DNA from: VAYN01 sp964540905
GTDB taxonomy: Bacteria; Actinomycetota; Thermoleophilia; Solirubrobacterales; 70-9
Direction: 5' to 3'
DNA: 64,000 bases
NCBI GenBank assembly: GCA_964540905.1
Contig: CAZIOS010000001.1
Coordinates: 62,001 to 126,000, forward strand
Both the position numbers and the translations under genes were made by a program. Each line of letters begins with the position of its first letter. Within the stretch, counting starts at the first letter, position 1. Below the pieces are notes generated by a model. The model did not search any database. It was not told the DNA's origin and was given only the letters and a program-made list of their open reading frames with translations. This document shows, piece by piece, positions 8,604 to 16,474 of the stretch.

Positions 8604-9284
8604 ATGAGCAACCGCATCCGGATCTCGATCGGCATCGCCCTGCTGGCCCTCGCCCTGGCGGTTCCGGCGGCGGCGCAGGCGCAGGAACGGACCGTCGCCG
8701 TCAGCGGCGAAGCGACGCTGAAGGTGCCGAACGACAGCGCCAGCGCCGGCTTCTCGGTCAGCCGCGAACGTCGCAGCCGCGGCGCGGCCCTGCGCGCGGT
8801 CTCGAGCGACCTCGGCGCCGTGATCGCGGCGGTGCAGACGATCCCCGGCGTCGGCGCCGGCGATGTCACCAGCGGCCGGATCTCCGTCGCGAAGCGATCG
8901 CGCGGCCAGAGAACCGTCTACCGCGCCAGCGAGGGCATCGGCGTCACCCTGCACAAGCCCGAGGAAGCCGGCAACCTCTTCGCCGCCGCGATCCGGGCCG
9001 GCGCCAGCGGCGTCAGCGGTCCCAACTACTTCGTCGGCGACACCGAAGCCGCCTTCGCCAAGGCGCTCGCCGCGGCCTTCGACTCGGCCAGAGCCAAGGC
9101 CGCCGCCCTCGCCGCCGAGGCCGGCGCCAGCCTCGGGCCGGTGCTCGCGATCGAAGAAGGAGGCGGCGGCGAACTGGTGCCCGAGGGCAGCGCCAAGACC
9201 GCTCCGGTGACGGTCCAGCCGCCGACCAAGCCCGGCACCTCGACCGTCACCGCCACGGTCCACGTCGTCTTCGCCCTGCAGTAG
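8604..9284 (+). CDS. SIMPL-domain (DUF541) secreted protein
   Basis: A 226-residue exported protein. Residues 1-27 form a signal peptide ending AAAQAQ, followed by a SIMPL domain (VAVSGEATLKVPNDSA, then GVTLHKPEEAGNLF and the GVSGPNYFVGD turn typical of the family). SIMPL proteins form oligomeric periplasmic or surface assemblies; their roles are poorly defined and include stress tolerance. ATG at 8604 is preferred over the adjacent GTG because it begins a canonical signal sequence. The gap of 29 bases from the permease allows co-transcription. The tRNA-Val gene lies downstream on the opposite strand. Confidence 0.82.
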   Translation: MSNRIRISIGIALLALALAVPAAAQAQERTVAVSGEATLKVPNDSASAGFSVSRERRSRGAALRAVSSDLGAVIAAVQTIPGVGAGDVTSGRISVAKRSRGQRTVYRASEGIGVTLHKPEEAGNLFAAAIRAGASGVSGPNYFVGDTEAAFAKALAAAFDSARAKAAALAAEAGASLGPVLAIEEGGGGELVPEGSAKTAPVTVQPPTKPGTSTVTATVHVVFALQ

Positions 9285-9309
9285 CGGCGGCGGTGCCTCC
9301 GGCGATCGA

Positions 9310-9382
9310 TGGGCGGTACTGGGCTCGAACCAGTGACCCTCGGCTTGTAAAGCCGATGCTCTCCCAACTGAGCTAACCGCCC
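9310..9382 (-). tRNA. tRNA-Val (UAC)
   Basis: A complete 73-base cloverleaf on the minus strand: acceptor GGGCGGT with ACCGCCC, D arm GCTCAGTTGGGAGAGC, anticodon arm TCGGCTTTACAAGCCGA with anticodon TAC, five-base variable loop, T arm ACTGGTTCGAGCCCAGT and discriminator A. CCA is not encoded. It stands alone between the SIMPL and cupredoxin genes. Confidence 0.95.
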
Positions 9383-9460
9383 CGGGACGATCATTATTGC
9401 TGCTCCGAACCGAACGTCTTCTGCTGAACCGCGGGCGATGCCGGTCCGTATCCATGCGTG

Positions 9461-9838
9461 ATGACGACGATCCAGGGATCGGGGCATAGGCGGATGCGGA
9501 TCGCCGCGGCGCTCGCGGCCGTGGCCTTCGGGCTGGCGCTGCTCGGGCTGTACGGCGCAATCGCCTCGGCCGGCCCCACCGCGCAGGCCAGCGGCGCCAA
9601 GACGGTGGTGATCAACCACTTCGCCTACCACCCGCCGACGCTGACGATCGCCAAGGGCACCAGCGTCACCTTCGCCAACACCAGCAAGGTGACGCACACG
9701 GCGACCCGGCCCGGCAGCTTCAGCACCGGCCACATCAAGCCGGGGAAGTCGGTCGTGATTCGCTTCACCCAGAAGGGGACCTACGCCTACCACTGCCTGA
9801 TCCACCCCTTCATGCACGGCAAGATCGTCGTCCAGTAG
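9461..9838 (+). CDS. Cupredoxin-domain (plastocyanin-like) protein
   Basis: A 125-residue exported copper protein. A basic start and hydrophobic segment (residues 11-33) act as signal or anchor, followed by a single cupredoxin fold: INHFAYHPPTLTIAKGTSV, the THTAT strand and the ligand loop YHCLIHPFMHGKI, which offers the Cys, His and His/Met ligands of a type 1 copper site with an upstream His. Likely a small electron carrier outside the membrane. GTG at 9458 is directly adjacent and could also serve as the start. The upstream region to the tRNA is comparatively AT-rich and probably holds the promoter. Confidence 0.85.
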   Translation: MTTIQGSGHRRMRIAAALAAVAFGLALLGLYGAIASAGPTAQASGAKTVVINHFAYHPPTLTIAKGTSVTFANTSKVTHTATRPGSFSTGHIKPGKSVVIRFTQKGTYAYHCLIHPFMHGKIVVQ

Positions 9839-9910
9839 GCTCGCGCGATCTTCTGGCGTGTCGCCCTGCTCCAGCTCGTCGCCGTCGCCGTCCTCTCGAT
9901 CGTCCTCGCG

Positions 9911-10162
9911 GTGCTGCTGCCCAAGGGCTTCTTCGTCGACTGGGGCTGGATCGCCGGCCCCGCCGCCTGGATGCTCTGCGCCGCCTTCACCGCCCGCGTC
10001 CTCGCCCTGCCCCTGATCCCGGCCCTGATCGGCGCCGTCCTCGCCGGCCTGCCCAGCCTCGTCGCCGTCCTCTTCGACCTGCACTGGGCCGGCGCGGTCC
10101 TCGCCGTCGGCCTCTTCGCGCTGTGGTGCGCGCGGCTCCCCGGTCAGCCGGCCCGCCTCTGA
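9911..10162 (+). CDS. Small membrane protein, start uncertain
   Basis: A hydrophobic protein of 83 residues from the GTG at 9911, with about three membrane segments. The same frame stays open and protein-like back to the stop at 9836-9838 (reading AIFWRVALLQLVAVAV from about 9845), which would complete an N-terminal helix, but that part has no ATG, GTG or TTG codon. Either a rare start such as ATC at 9848 or CTG is used, or the 5' end is damaged. The upstream stop is that of the cupredoxin gene, so translational coupling is possible. The 3' end overlaps the convergent regulator gene. Function unknown. Confidence 0.5.
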   Translation: MLLPKGFFVDWGWIAGPAAWMLCAAFTARVLALPLIPALIGAVLAGLPSLVAVLFDLHWAGAVLAVGLFALWCARLPGQPARL

Positions 10163-10476
10163 TCGCGACTGCCCCGCTCGGCGCCGCGACGGTGCTTCAG
10201 CATCACCTCCAGCAGTTCGCCCACCTCCTGCTCCTGAACCAGCGGGTGCCGCAGCGGGCGCTCCGGCAGGATCTTGTAGTGATTTCTCCGTCCCCGCTTT
10301 TCTCGCTCCACGTAACCCTCCTCCACCAGCTGGGAGAGGATCTTGTGAGCGCCCCGCTCGGTGATGCCAACCGAGTCGGCGATGTCCCGCAAACGCACCC
10401 CCGGATCGTGGGCGACGCAGAGCAGGACGTGGGCGTGATTGGTGAGGAAGTCCCAGTTGCCGGCCATCGTCGTCAC
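10144..10476 (-). CDS. Winged-helix (MarR/ArsR-like) regulator
   Basis: A 110-residue DNA-binding protein. Residues 8-75 form a winged helix: LTNHAHVLLCVAHDP, then the HTH LRDIADSVGITERGAHKILSQL (split here as LRDIADSVG and ITERGAHKI) and the wing VEREKRGRRNHYKI. A short basic C-terminal tail follows. It is divergent from the ice-binding-type gene at 10562, with an 18-base dyad (10499-10516) between them, so control of that gene and of itself is the simplest guess. GTG at 10476 or the in-frame ATG at 10467 could be the start. Effector unknown. Confidence 0.75.
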   Translation of the reverse strand: MTTMAGNWDFLTNHAHVLLCVAHDPGVRLRDIADSVGITERGAHKILSQLVEEGYVEREKRGRRNHYKILPERPLRHPLVQEQEVGELLEVMLKHRRGAERGSRDQRRAG

Positions 10477-10498
10477 ATTACATCATCTTTGGTTATAG

Positions 10499-10516
10499 AA
10501 TTCCAGTTCCGGAATT
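10499..10516. promoter_or_regulatory. Dyad operator between divergent genes
   Basis: AATTCC-AGTTCC-GGAATT, perfect 6-base arms around 6 bases, in an AT-rich 85-base divergent intergenic region. It lies 23 bases upstream of the regulator start and 46 bases upstream of the ice-binding-type gene. Operator function is inferred from position and symmetry. Confidence 0.45.
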
Positions 10517-10561
10517 TGTGTTACCCTGTTCGCTTCAAGCCCCTCCACCATCGGAGCCCAC

Positions 10562-11695
10562 ATGAGATTCGCCGTCCTCCCCCTCGCCCTGGTCCTGTCC
10601 CTCGCACTCGCCGTCGGCAGCGCCCAGGCCGCGACGTCCGTGGGCCTCGGCACGGCGGACAGCTACGCGGTCCTGGCGGGCTCCGGGGTGACGAACACCG
10701 GCCCCAGCGTCCTCAACGGCGACCTCGGCACCGCGCCGACCCCAGCCGTCACCGGCTTCGGCGGGGCGCCGAACGGAACCGTCAACGGCAGCACCCACCA
10801 GGCCGACGCCGCGGCCACCCAGGCCCAGGCCGACCTGACGACCGCGTACAACAACGCCGCCGGGCAGGGCCCGGTCAGCACCGTCGCCACCGACCTCGGC
10901 GGGCAGACCCTGACCCCGGGGGTCTACGGCTCCGTATCGGGAACGTTCGGCATCACCGGCGCGCTGACGCTGAACGGCCAGGGGAATCCGAACGCGGTCT
11001 TCGTCTTCAAGGCGGCGAGCACGCTGATCACCGCCTCCGCCTCGCAGGTCAACCTGATCAACGGCGCCCAGCCCTGCAACATCTTCTGGAAAGTCGGCTC
11101 CTCGGCGACGCTCGGAAGCGGCTCGAGCTTCTCCGGGAACGTTCTCTCGCTGGAATCGATCTCCCTCGACAACGCGGTCGCGGTGAACGGCCGCCTGCTG
11201 GCCCGGGGCGGCGCGGTGACGCTGATCAACGACACGGTGACCAGCGCCAGGTGCGCGACGAGCGGCGGCGGAGCCTCCGAAGGGGGCAGCGGTACGACCG
11301 GCGCCGGAGGCAAAGGGAAAGGGAACGGCAACGGCAAAGGGGCGGCTGGCGGCGGGAGCGGCGCGCCGACTGTCCAGGCCAGCGGGATCCCGAGCGCCCA
11401 CGGCGGGCCCGGCGGGCCCGGCACCGCCGCGCGCTGCAGCGCCCGCGGCTTCACCGCGACCTTCAGGATCCATGCCTCGACCGGAATGCGATCGGTCACG
11501 GTCTTCGTCGACGGCAAGCTGCTCAAGCGGACCAGCGCCAAGCATTTCTCGGTCAGGGTCAGCGTCGCCGGGCTGCGTGACGGCCGCAACACGATCCGCG
11601 TCGTTGCGGTCGACCGCAACGGCCGGCGCCGCGTCGCCAGCCGCAGCTTTCGCCGCTGCCAGACGGCGGCACCCAGCCCGAGCTTCACGGGCTGA
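10562..11695 (+). CDS. Secreted ice-binding-like (DUF3494) protein
   Basis: A 377-residue exported protein. A signal peptide (residues 1-23, ending AQA) precedes a DUF3494 ice-binding-like domain at about 25-225, recognisable from LGTADSYAVLAGSGVTNTG, LTPGVYGS, FVFKAASTL and the NIFWKVGSSATLGSGSSF block. A Gly/Ser/Lys low-complexity linker (about 235-280) leads to a C-terminal beta-sandwich-like domain with SVTVFVDGKLLKR and RNTIRVVAVD. The fold binds ice in some organisms but is also common in adhesin-like proteins of non-polar bacteria, so ice binding is not established. The C-terminal module suggests a surface or matrix protein. Divergent regulator upstream; L,D-transpeptidase gene six bases downstream. 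Confidence 0.82.
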   Translation: MRFAVLPLALVLSLALAVGSAQAATSVGLGTADSYAVLAGSGVTNTGPSVLNGDLGTAPTPAVTGFGGAPNGTVNGSTHQADAAATQAQADLTTAYNNAAGQGPVSTVATDLGGQTLTPGVYGSVSGTFGITGALTLNGQGNPNAVFVFKAASTLITASASQVNLINGAQPCNIFWKVGSSATLGSGSSFSGNVLSLESISLDNAVAVNGRLLARGGAVTLINDTVTSARCATSGGGASEGGSGTTGAGGKGKGNGNGKGAAGGGSGAPTVQASGIPSAHGGPGGPGTAARCSARGFTATFRIHASTGMRSVTVFVDGKLLKRTSAKHFSVRVSVAGLRDGRNTIRVVAVDRNGRRRVASRSFRRCQTAAPSPSFTG

Positions 11696-11701
11696 AGCGC
11701 G

Positions 11702-12448
11702 ATGAGCGGGATCGCCGGAGCTCGCCTGGCGGCGCTCGCGATCGCCCTGCTGGCGCTGCCGGCACTGCCGGTGGCCAGCGCCGGCGCCGTCGGCGTTCCC
11801 CTCTCCAACGAATGGACCTCGACCCGGTGGGCCCACCCGGCGCGCCGGGCGCCGATCCGCTGGGCGCCGAGGACGGCGGCGCGGGAGGTGGCGCCGACCC
11901 ACCTGCTGACCGAGGACGGCTTTCCCGAGGTCTACGTGGCCCTGCGCGCCTGGACCGACCCGCAGGGCCACAGCTGGATCGAGGTGCGGATCCCGATGCG
12001 CCCCAACGGGCGGACCGGCTGGGTCCGCCACTCCGCGCTGGGACCGCTCTACCGGGTGCGGACGGCGCTGATCGTCGACCGCCCGAAGCTGCGGGCGACG
12101 CTATACCGGCGCGGGCGCCCGATCTGGAGCGCCCGGGTCGGGATCGGCAAGGCCAGCACGCCGACGCCGGCCGGGCGCTTCTGGATCCGGGAGAAGTTCA
12201 GGACGCACGCCCCCGGCGGCCTCTACGGCCCGGTGGCCTTCGGCAGCAGCGACTACTCGGTCCTCAGCGAATGGCCGGGGGGCGGCGTCATCGGCATCCA
12301 CGGCACCGACGAACCGTCGCTGATTCCGGGCCGCCCCTCCCACGGCTGCATCCGCCTGCGCAACGCGGAGGCGCGCCGCCTGTTCCCCCTGCTGCCGATC
12401 GGGACGCCGCTGCTGATCGGTCGCACGGCCACCTTCCTCGGAAGCTGA
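11702..12448 (+). CDS. L,D-transpeptidase (YkuD domain)
   Basis: A 248-residue exported enzyme that forms 3-3 peptidoglycan cross-links or attaches proteins to the wall. A signal peptide (about residues 1-29) is followed by an SH3-like region (about 60-115) and a YkuD domain with IGIHGTDEP and the catalytic SHGCIRLRN (Cys near residue 216). TPTPAGRFWI is the usual family entry motif. It starts six bases after the ice-binding-like gene, implying one transcript; the transpeptidase could anchor or make room for that surface protein, which is inference. Confidence 0.9.
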   Translation: MSGIAGARLAALAIALLALPALPVASAGAVGVPLSNEWTSTRWAHPARRAPIRWAPRTAAREVAPTHLLTEDGFPEVYVALRAWTDPQGHSWIEVRIPMRPNGRTGWVRHSALGPLYRVRTALIVDRPKLRATLYRRGRPIWSARVGIGKASTPTPAGRFWIREKFRTHAPGGLYGPVAFGSSDYSVLSEWPGGGVIGIHGTDEPSLIPGRPSHGCIRLRNAEARRLFPLLPIGTPLLIGRTATFLGS

Positions 12449-12460
12449 GCCGCCTCGCGA

Positions 12461-13900
12461 TCAGGCTCGCAGCGCCAGCGCCTCGTCGAGGTCGTCGAGG
12501 AGAACGTCGACGACCTGCGGGTCGAACTGGGACCCGCGTCCCGCCCGGATCAGCTCCACCGCCTCCGCGGTCGGCATCGCCGGCCGGTAGCTGCGATCGC
12601 TGAGCAGGGCGTCGAAGACGTCGGCGACCGCCGTCACCCGGCCCTCGAGCGGGATCTCCTCGCCGCTCAGGCCCCGCGGGTAGCCGCTGCCGTCGAAGCA
12701 CTCGTGGTGGGTGAGGGCGATCGTCGAGGCGAGGCGGAGCAGCTCGCTTCTGGACTGCGAGAGGATTTCGTGGCCGATCACGGTGTGGCGCTGCATCTCG
12801 CTGCGCTCGTCCCCGGTCAGCGGCCCCGGCTTCTGCAGGATCTCGTCGGGGGTGCCGATCTTGCCGACGTCGTGCATCGGCGCGGCGGCCTGCAGCAGCT
12901 CGACCCGGTCGTGGTCGAGTCCAAGCCGAGCTCCGAGAAAGGCGGCGATCGCGCCGATCCGGTCGACGTGCTTCCCGGTCGAGGAGTCGTGCATCTCGAT
13001 CGCCTTGGCGAGGCGCTCGACGGTCTCCTGGCGCGACAGGCGCAGCTCGTCGATCGCCTCCGTCTGGGCCGCCGAGAGCTCGTCGCGCAGCTCGATCGCC
13101 TCGCGCTGGGCGGTGATGTCGATCGAGATCCCGCAGACGGCGGCGATCTCCCTCAGCTCGTCGACGAGCGGGAACTTGACCGTCTTGTAGGTCCGCTCGA
13201 CCCCGCCCACGAGCATGGTTTCTTCGGCCTCGTAGCTGGAGCCGTCGGCGAGGATCCGGCGGTCGGCGCCGCTCGCGGTCTCGACCGCGCCGGCGGGCGA
13301 GGAGATCGTCTCGTCGGTCTGACCGACCAGCTTGCCGCGTTCGTGCCCGGTCAGCTCGTCGGCTTTGGCGTTGGCGACGACGTACCGGTGGGAGGCGTCC
13401 TTGGCGTAGATCGGGATCGGCGCCATGTCGATGATCGTCTGGAAGCGCTCGGCCAGGTTCCTGCTGAGCGCTTCGGCGGCGATCTCCAACTGCTGGCGCC
13501 GCAGCGCGTTCATCGTCGCGATCAGCAACTGGCCCGGCCGCACCGGCTCGACCAGGTAGCCGTAGGCGCCGAAGGCGAAGGCCTTCCTGGCCACCTCGGG
13601 GTCTTCCTCGCCGGTGACCAGGATCACCGCCGTGCCGGGATTCTCGCGCAGGATCTCTTCGGCGAACGCCAGCGCTTCCTCGCCGCCGACGCTGATGTCG
13701 CAGAAGGCGAGGTCGAAGCTGCCCGCGGCAAGTTTCGACCGTGCCTGCCTGAGGCTGCCGGCGAACTCGCAGACGTACAGCTCCCCCAGCGCCCGGTCGA
13801 TCGTCCGCAGCATCTCGGGCCGATCGTCGGTGACGAGGATGCGAGCGGACCGCGACCCGCTGGCATCAGTCAAACCTGTGACCGGAGAGAGGGAGCTCAT
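12461..13900 (-). CDS. REC-PAS-HD-GYP response regulator
   Basis: A 479-residue signalling protein. An N-terminal receiver domain (about 18-135; phospho-acceptor in FDLAFCDIS), a PAS domain (about 155-275; FQTIIDMAPIPIYAKD) and a C-terminal HD-GYP phosphodiesterase follow in order. The HD-GYP module shows MHDVGKIG, HTVIGHEIL and HHECFDGSGYP, the metal and GYP motifs for cyclic di-GMP hydrolysis. The receiver's usual Lys-Pro switch pair reads VEP (GYLVEPVRPG), so the conserved Lys is missing and phosphorylation-dependent switching may be altered. ATG at 13900 is chosen over an upstream in-frame start at 13975 because the extra 25 residues look like leader. No kinase lies nearby. Confidence 0.9.
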   Translation of the reverse strand: MSSLSPVTGLTDASGSRSARILVTDDRPEMLRTIDRALGELYVCEFAGSLRQARSKLAAGSFDLAFCDISVGGEEALAFAEEILRENPGTAVILVTGEEDPEVARKAFAFGAYGYLVEPVRPGQLLIATMNALRRQQLEIAAEALSRNLAERFQTIIDMAPIPIYAKDASHRYVVANAKADELTGHERGKLVGQTDETISSPAGAVETASGADRRILADGSSYEAEETMLVGGVERTYKTVKFPLVDELREIAAVCGISIDITAQREAIELRDELSAAQTEAIDELRLSRQETVERLAKAIEMHDSSTGKHVDRIGAIAAFLGARLGLDHDRVELLQAAAPMHDVGKIGTPDEILQKPGPLTGDERSEMQRHTVIGHEILSQSRSELLRLASTIALTHHECFDGSGYPRGLSGEEIPLEGRVTAVADVFDALLSDRSYRPAMPTAEAVELIRAGRGSQFDPQVVDVLLDDLDEALALRA

Positions 13901-14118
13901 TTGGACATCGTCGACTCCGCGCGCCGCAGCCGGACCGATGCACCCCGAGTTTCTCCGAGGCCCGTCCGCACGCACCCTTGGAAAGCCTTTATTTGCTCGA
14001 TAAAAGCGCGGCTAATCGAACGACAGTAACAGCCTCAGCAGGCTCGTCAAAAAATTGGTCGTCTTGAATTCGAGCTGCCGCCGGTCCCCCCCGAGCGGCA
14101 ACGCGGCCAGAGGGGGCG

Positions 14119-14529
14119 CTACGCCCCGCCCTCGACGGTGAAGGTGACGGCTTTCCTGCCGGACTTGGCGGTGACGGCGGTGTTGGGCGTGCAGCCGGTG
14201 CATGGCTTCTTCAGCGTCACCTTCAGCCCGTCGATGCGCTTTGGCACCTTGACTTCCCGCAGCAGGTCCTGCGCCACCTGCGAGGCAAGCGAACGCCCGC
14301 TGGCGCAGCTGACGACCTGGGCCCGCAGATCGACCACCTTGACGCTGTCCGTCACACCCCCGCGCTTTTCGGTGAAGCGGAGGCCGGCCGTCGAGCAGGT
14401 GCGCCCGGCGGAGTGGGCGGTGGCCAGAACTGGGCTGGCCTCACTGGCCGCCAGGCAGAGTACGAGCGAGAGCAGGAGCGTTGCCGAAGCCCTGAAGGTG
14501 ACGGTGCCTGCAAGTGAGCGGTCCAGCAT
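14119..14529 (-). CDS. Small secreted Cys-containing protein
   Basis: A 136-residue exported protein of no family I recognise. A signal peptide at about residues 12-38 is followed by a domain with cysteines in RTCSTAG, VVSCASG and KPCTGCTP, probably disulfide-bonded outside the cell, and a Lys/Thr-rich C-terminus. GGAGG ten bases upstream of ATG 14529 supports the start. The stop codon sits in the loop of a short GGGGCG/CGCCCC hairpin (14113-14127) with no T-run. The 218 bases between its end and the regulator start at 13900 are AT-richer and hold no gene I can support. Confidence 0.62.
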   Translation of the reverse strand: MLDRSLAGTVTFRASATLLLSLVLCLAASEASPVLATAHSAGRTCSTAGLRFTEKRGGVTDSVKVVDLRAQVVSCASGRSLASQVAQDLLREVKVPKRIDGLKVTLKKPCTGCTPNTAVTAKSGRKAVTFTVEGGA

Positions 14530-14681
14530 TACTGATCATCCTCCTACTCGACTAGTTTCACAATTGCCCGTGCGGCACGCGAGTTTATGCAGGATCGCTC
14601 TTTACCGTCAACTTCCCCGCGCATTCCGGCACCACGCGAGCTGCCCTTCGGAAGGGGCCCTATCCGAATAGGCTCCTGCCG

Positions 14682-15758
14682 ATGGAGGAGCAGCAGAAGA
14701 CGGTTCTCGTCACCGGTGGCTCCGGCTTTCTCGGTGGCTGGTGCGTGGCCGAGCTTCTGCGCCGCGGCCACTCGGTCAGGACCACGGTGCGGGACCCCTC
14801 GCGCGAGCCGGAGGTCAGGACCAGGGTGCGGGACCTCTCGCGCGAAGCGGACGAGGGGGCTGCGGGCGACTCGCGGGCCGAGGCCGACGACCGCCTCGCC
14901 GTGGTCGCGGCGAACCTGCTCGACGACGCGGGCTGGGAGCAGGCGGTGGACGGGTGCGACCACGTCCTGCACGTCGCCTCGCCCTTCCCCCTGGTGCAGC
15001 CGAGGGACCCGGACGAGCTGATCGTGCCGGCGCGGGAGGGGACCCTGCGGGTCCTCCGCGCTGCCCTGCGGGCCGGGGCCTCGCGGATCGTCGTCACCTC
15101 CTCGGTTGCCGCCGTCGGTGGCGGCAACGAGGCGGCGGGGCGGCGCCTGGACGAGTCGGACTGGACCGACCTCGACGATTCCGCGCTGACGCCCTACGCG
15201 CGGTCGAAGACGATCGCCGAGCGCGCGGCATGGGATCTGGTCGAGGAGATGGGCGAGAGGGAGCGGCTGGCGGTCGTCAACCCGGGCGCCATCCTCGGAC
15301 CGGTGCGGAGCGCCGAGCGCTCTCCCTCGCTCGAAGTCGTCCAGCGCCTGCTCGGCGGCATGCCCGGCACGCCGCGGATCGGGTTCAACCTGGTCGACGT
15401 GCGCGACGTCGCCGACCTGCAGATCCGGGCGATGAGCGCCGCCGAGGCCGGCGGCCGGCGGCTGATCGCGGTCCACTCCTTCGAGTGGATGGCGGACGTC
15501 GCCGCGATCCTGCGCGAACGGCTGGGGCCCGATGCGGCCAAGGTGCCGAAGCGCTCGGTCCCCGACCTCCTCGTCCGCGCGATGGCGCTCTTCGATCCCA
15601 GCATCCGCTCGATCGTCGGCCAGCTCGGCCGCAAGCAGGAGTACTCGAGCGCCGAGGCCGAGAAGCTCGGCTGGGCGCCGCGGCCGATCGAGGAGACGAT
15701 CGTCGACTGCGCCCGCAGCATTGCGGCCGGGACAACCGAAGATCGGGCCTCCGACTAG
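14682..15758 (+). CDS. NAD(P)-dependent epimerase/reductase (extended SDR)
   Basis: A 358-residue extended short-chain dehydrogenase of the dihydroflavonol reductase/epimerase type. It shows VTGGSGFLGGW near residue 10, HVLHVASPFPL, and the active-site set TSSVAAVGG ... YARSKTIAE (Tyr and Lys of YxxxK). Residues about 32-57 hold two copies of a 13-residue unit (VRTTVRDPSREPE, VRTRVRDLSREAD) from a 39-base tandem duplication at 14775-14852, right where the Rossmann second strand and cofactor-specificity loop lie. The C-terminal part is complete. Convergent with the TetR gene, stop codons overlapping. Substrate unknown. Confidence 0.85.
   Translation: MEEQQKTVLVTGGSGFLGGWCVAELLRRGHSVRTTVRDPSREPEVRTRVRDLSREADEGAAGDSRAEADDRLAVVAANLLDDAGWEQAVDGCDHVLHVASPFPLVQPRDPDELIVPAREGTLRVLRAALRAGASRIVVTSSVAAVGGGNEAAGRRLDESDWTDLDDSALTPYARSKTIAERAAWDLVEEMGERERLAVVNPGAILGPVRSAERSPSLEVVQRLLGGMPGTPRIGFNLVDVRDVADLQIRAMSAAEAGGRRLIAVHSFEWMADVAAILRERLGPDAAKVPKRSVPDLLVRAMALFDPSIRSIVGQLGRKQEYSSAEAEKLGWAPRPIEETIVDCARSIAAGTTEDRASD
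14775..14852 (+). repeat. 39-base in-frame tandem duplication
   Basis: Units 14775-14813 and 14814-14852 differ at about five positions and both begin GTCAGGACCA. The duplication adds 13 residues to the cofactor-binding region of the epimerase without breaking the frame. Confidence 0.75.
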
Positions 15759-16345
15759 TCCCCTGGAGCGGCGCGCAGTCCATCTAGCGCGAGGCCGAGG
15801 ATGCGGTCGATCTGCTCGGCGTCGGCGGTGCGGATCGCGGCGATGCCGCCGACCATCTTGGTGACGTCGGAGATGTCGACGTCGGCGCGGACGGCGCCCG
15901 CCTCCTGGGCGCGCTTCAGCAGGCCCTCGCCGGCGCCGTAGATCGCGGTGGCACAGGAGCTGAAGACGGGCGAGTCGCGGTCGACGTAGGCGAACAGCTC
16001 CTCCGCCAGCGCCCGCTTGGTCGCGGCGAAGCCGACGAACTCGTGCAGCCACCCGGTCAGCGCCTCCAGCGGCGGCTGGTCGACGTACTTCCCGGCGGAA
16101 TCGCAGATCGCCTGCACTTCGTCGAGGTAGACAGCTTCCAGTAGATCCTGGCGGGTGGGGAAGTGGCGGTAGAGGGTCCCGATCCCGACCCCGGCGCGGC
16201 GGGCGACGTCCTCGAGGGTGGCGCCGGTCCCCTCCTCGGCGAACTCCTCGCGCGCCGCCGCGATCAGCTTCTCGTAGTTGCGGCGGGCGTCGGCGCGCTT
16301 CGGCCGCGGGGCCAGGGTGGCGGCGTCGCTGGGGTTCGCGTTCAC
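15755..16345 (-). CDS. TetR-family repressor
   Basis: A 196-residue TetR-type regulator. The N-terminal HTH spans about residues 20-65 (KLIAAAREEFAEEG, LEDVARRAGVGIGTLYRHFP); the remainder is an all-helical ligand-binding domain ending in LDGLRAAPGD. GTG at 16345 is preferred to an upstream TTG at 16369 because GGAG lies six bases before it, and because the TTG region overlaps the -35 box of the divergent gene. Three near-identical GGAGG-N3-CCTCC dyads in the intergenic region mark it as the likely repressor of the divergent MFS exporter and of itself. Inducer is probably an exporter substrate. Confidence 0.88.
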   Translation of the reverse strand: MNANPSDAATLAPRPKRADARRNYEKLIAAAREEFAEEGTGATLEDVARRAGVGIGTLYRHFPTRQDLLEAVYLDEVQAICDSAGKYVDQPPLEALTGWLHEFVGFAATKRALAEELFAYVDRDSPVFSSCATAIYGAGEGLLKRAQEAGAVRADVDISDVTKMVGGIAAIRTADAEQIDRILGLALDGLRAAPGD

Positions 16346-16362
16346 AAATTTCTCCAAATCAC

Positions 16363-16392
16363 TTGACAAACCGGAGGGAGCCTCCGTATAGT
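16363..16392 (+). promoter_or_regulatory. Promoter of MFS exporter
   Basis: TTGACA at 16363-16368 and TATAGT at 16387-16392, 18 bases apart, is close to the consensus for the housekeeping sigma factor. The first operator dyad (16372-16386) fills the spacer exactly, so repressor binding would exclude RNA polymerase. Confidence 0.75.
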
Positions 16393-16438
16393 GCTCTAAA
16401 AGTGGAGGTTGCCTCCGAATTACCCGGAGGTTTCCTCC
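16372..16438. promoter_or_regulatory. Three TetR operator dyads
   Basis: Three copies of GGAGG-N3-CCTCC: CGGAGG-GAG-CCTCCG centred at 16379, GGAGG-TTG-CCTCC at 16410 and GGAGG-TTT-CCTCC at 16432. They lie over and downstream of the exporter promoter and upstream of the TetR start, at spacings of 31 and 22 bases. Binding by the adjacent TetR protein is inferred. Confidence 0.75.
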
Positions 16439-16474
16439 ACTTTACCACCAAATTTCGCTTCGGAAAAGGATTCG

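Noticed and set aside
14655..14672. CCTAT-CCGA-ATAGG dyad before the epimerase as an operator
   Set aside because: Five-base arms in a short intergenic region are not significant without a linked regulator.
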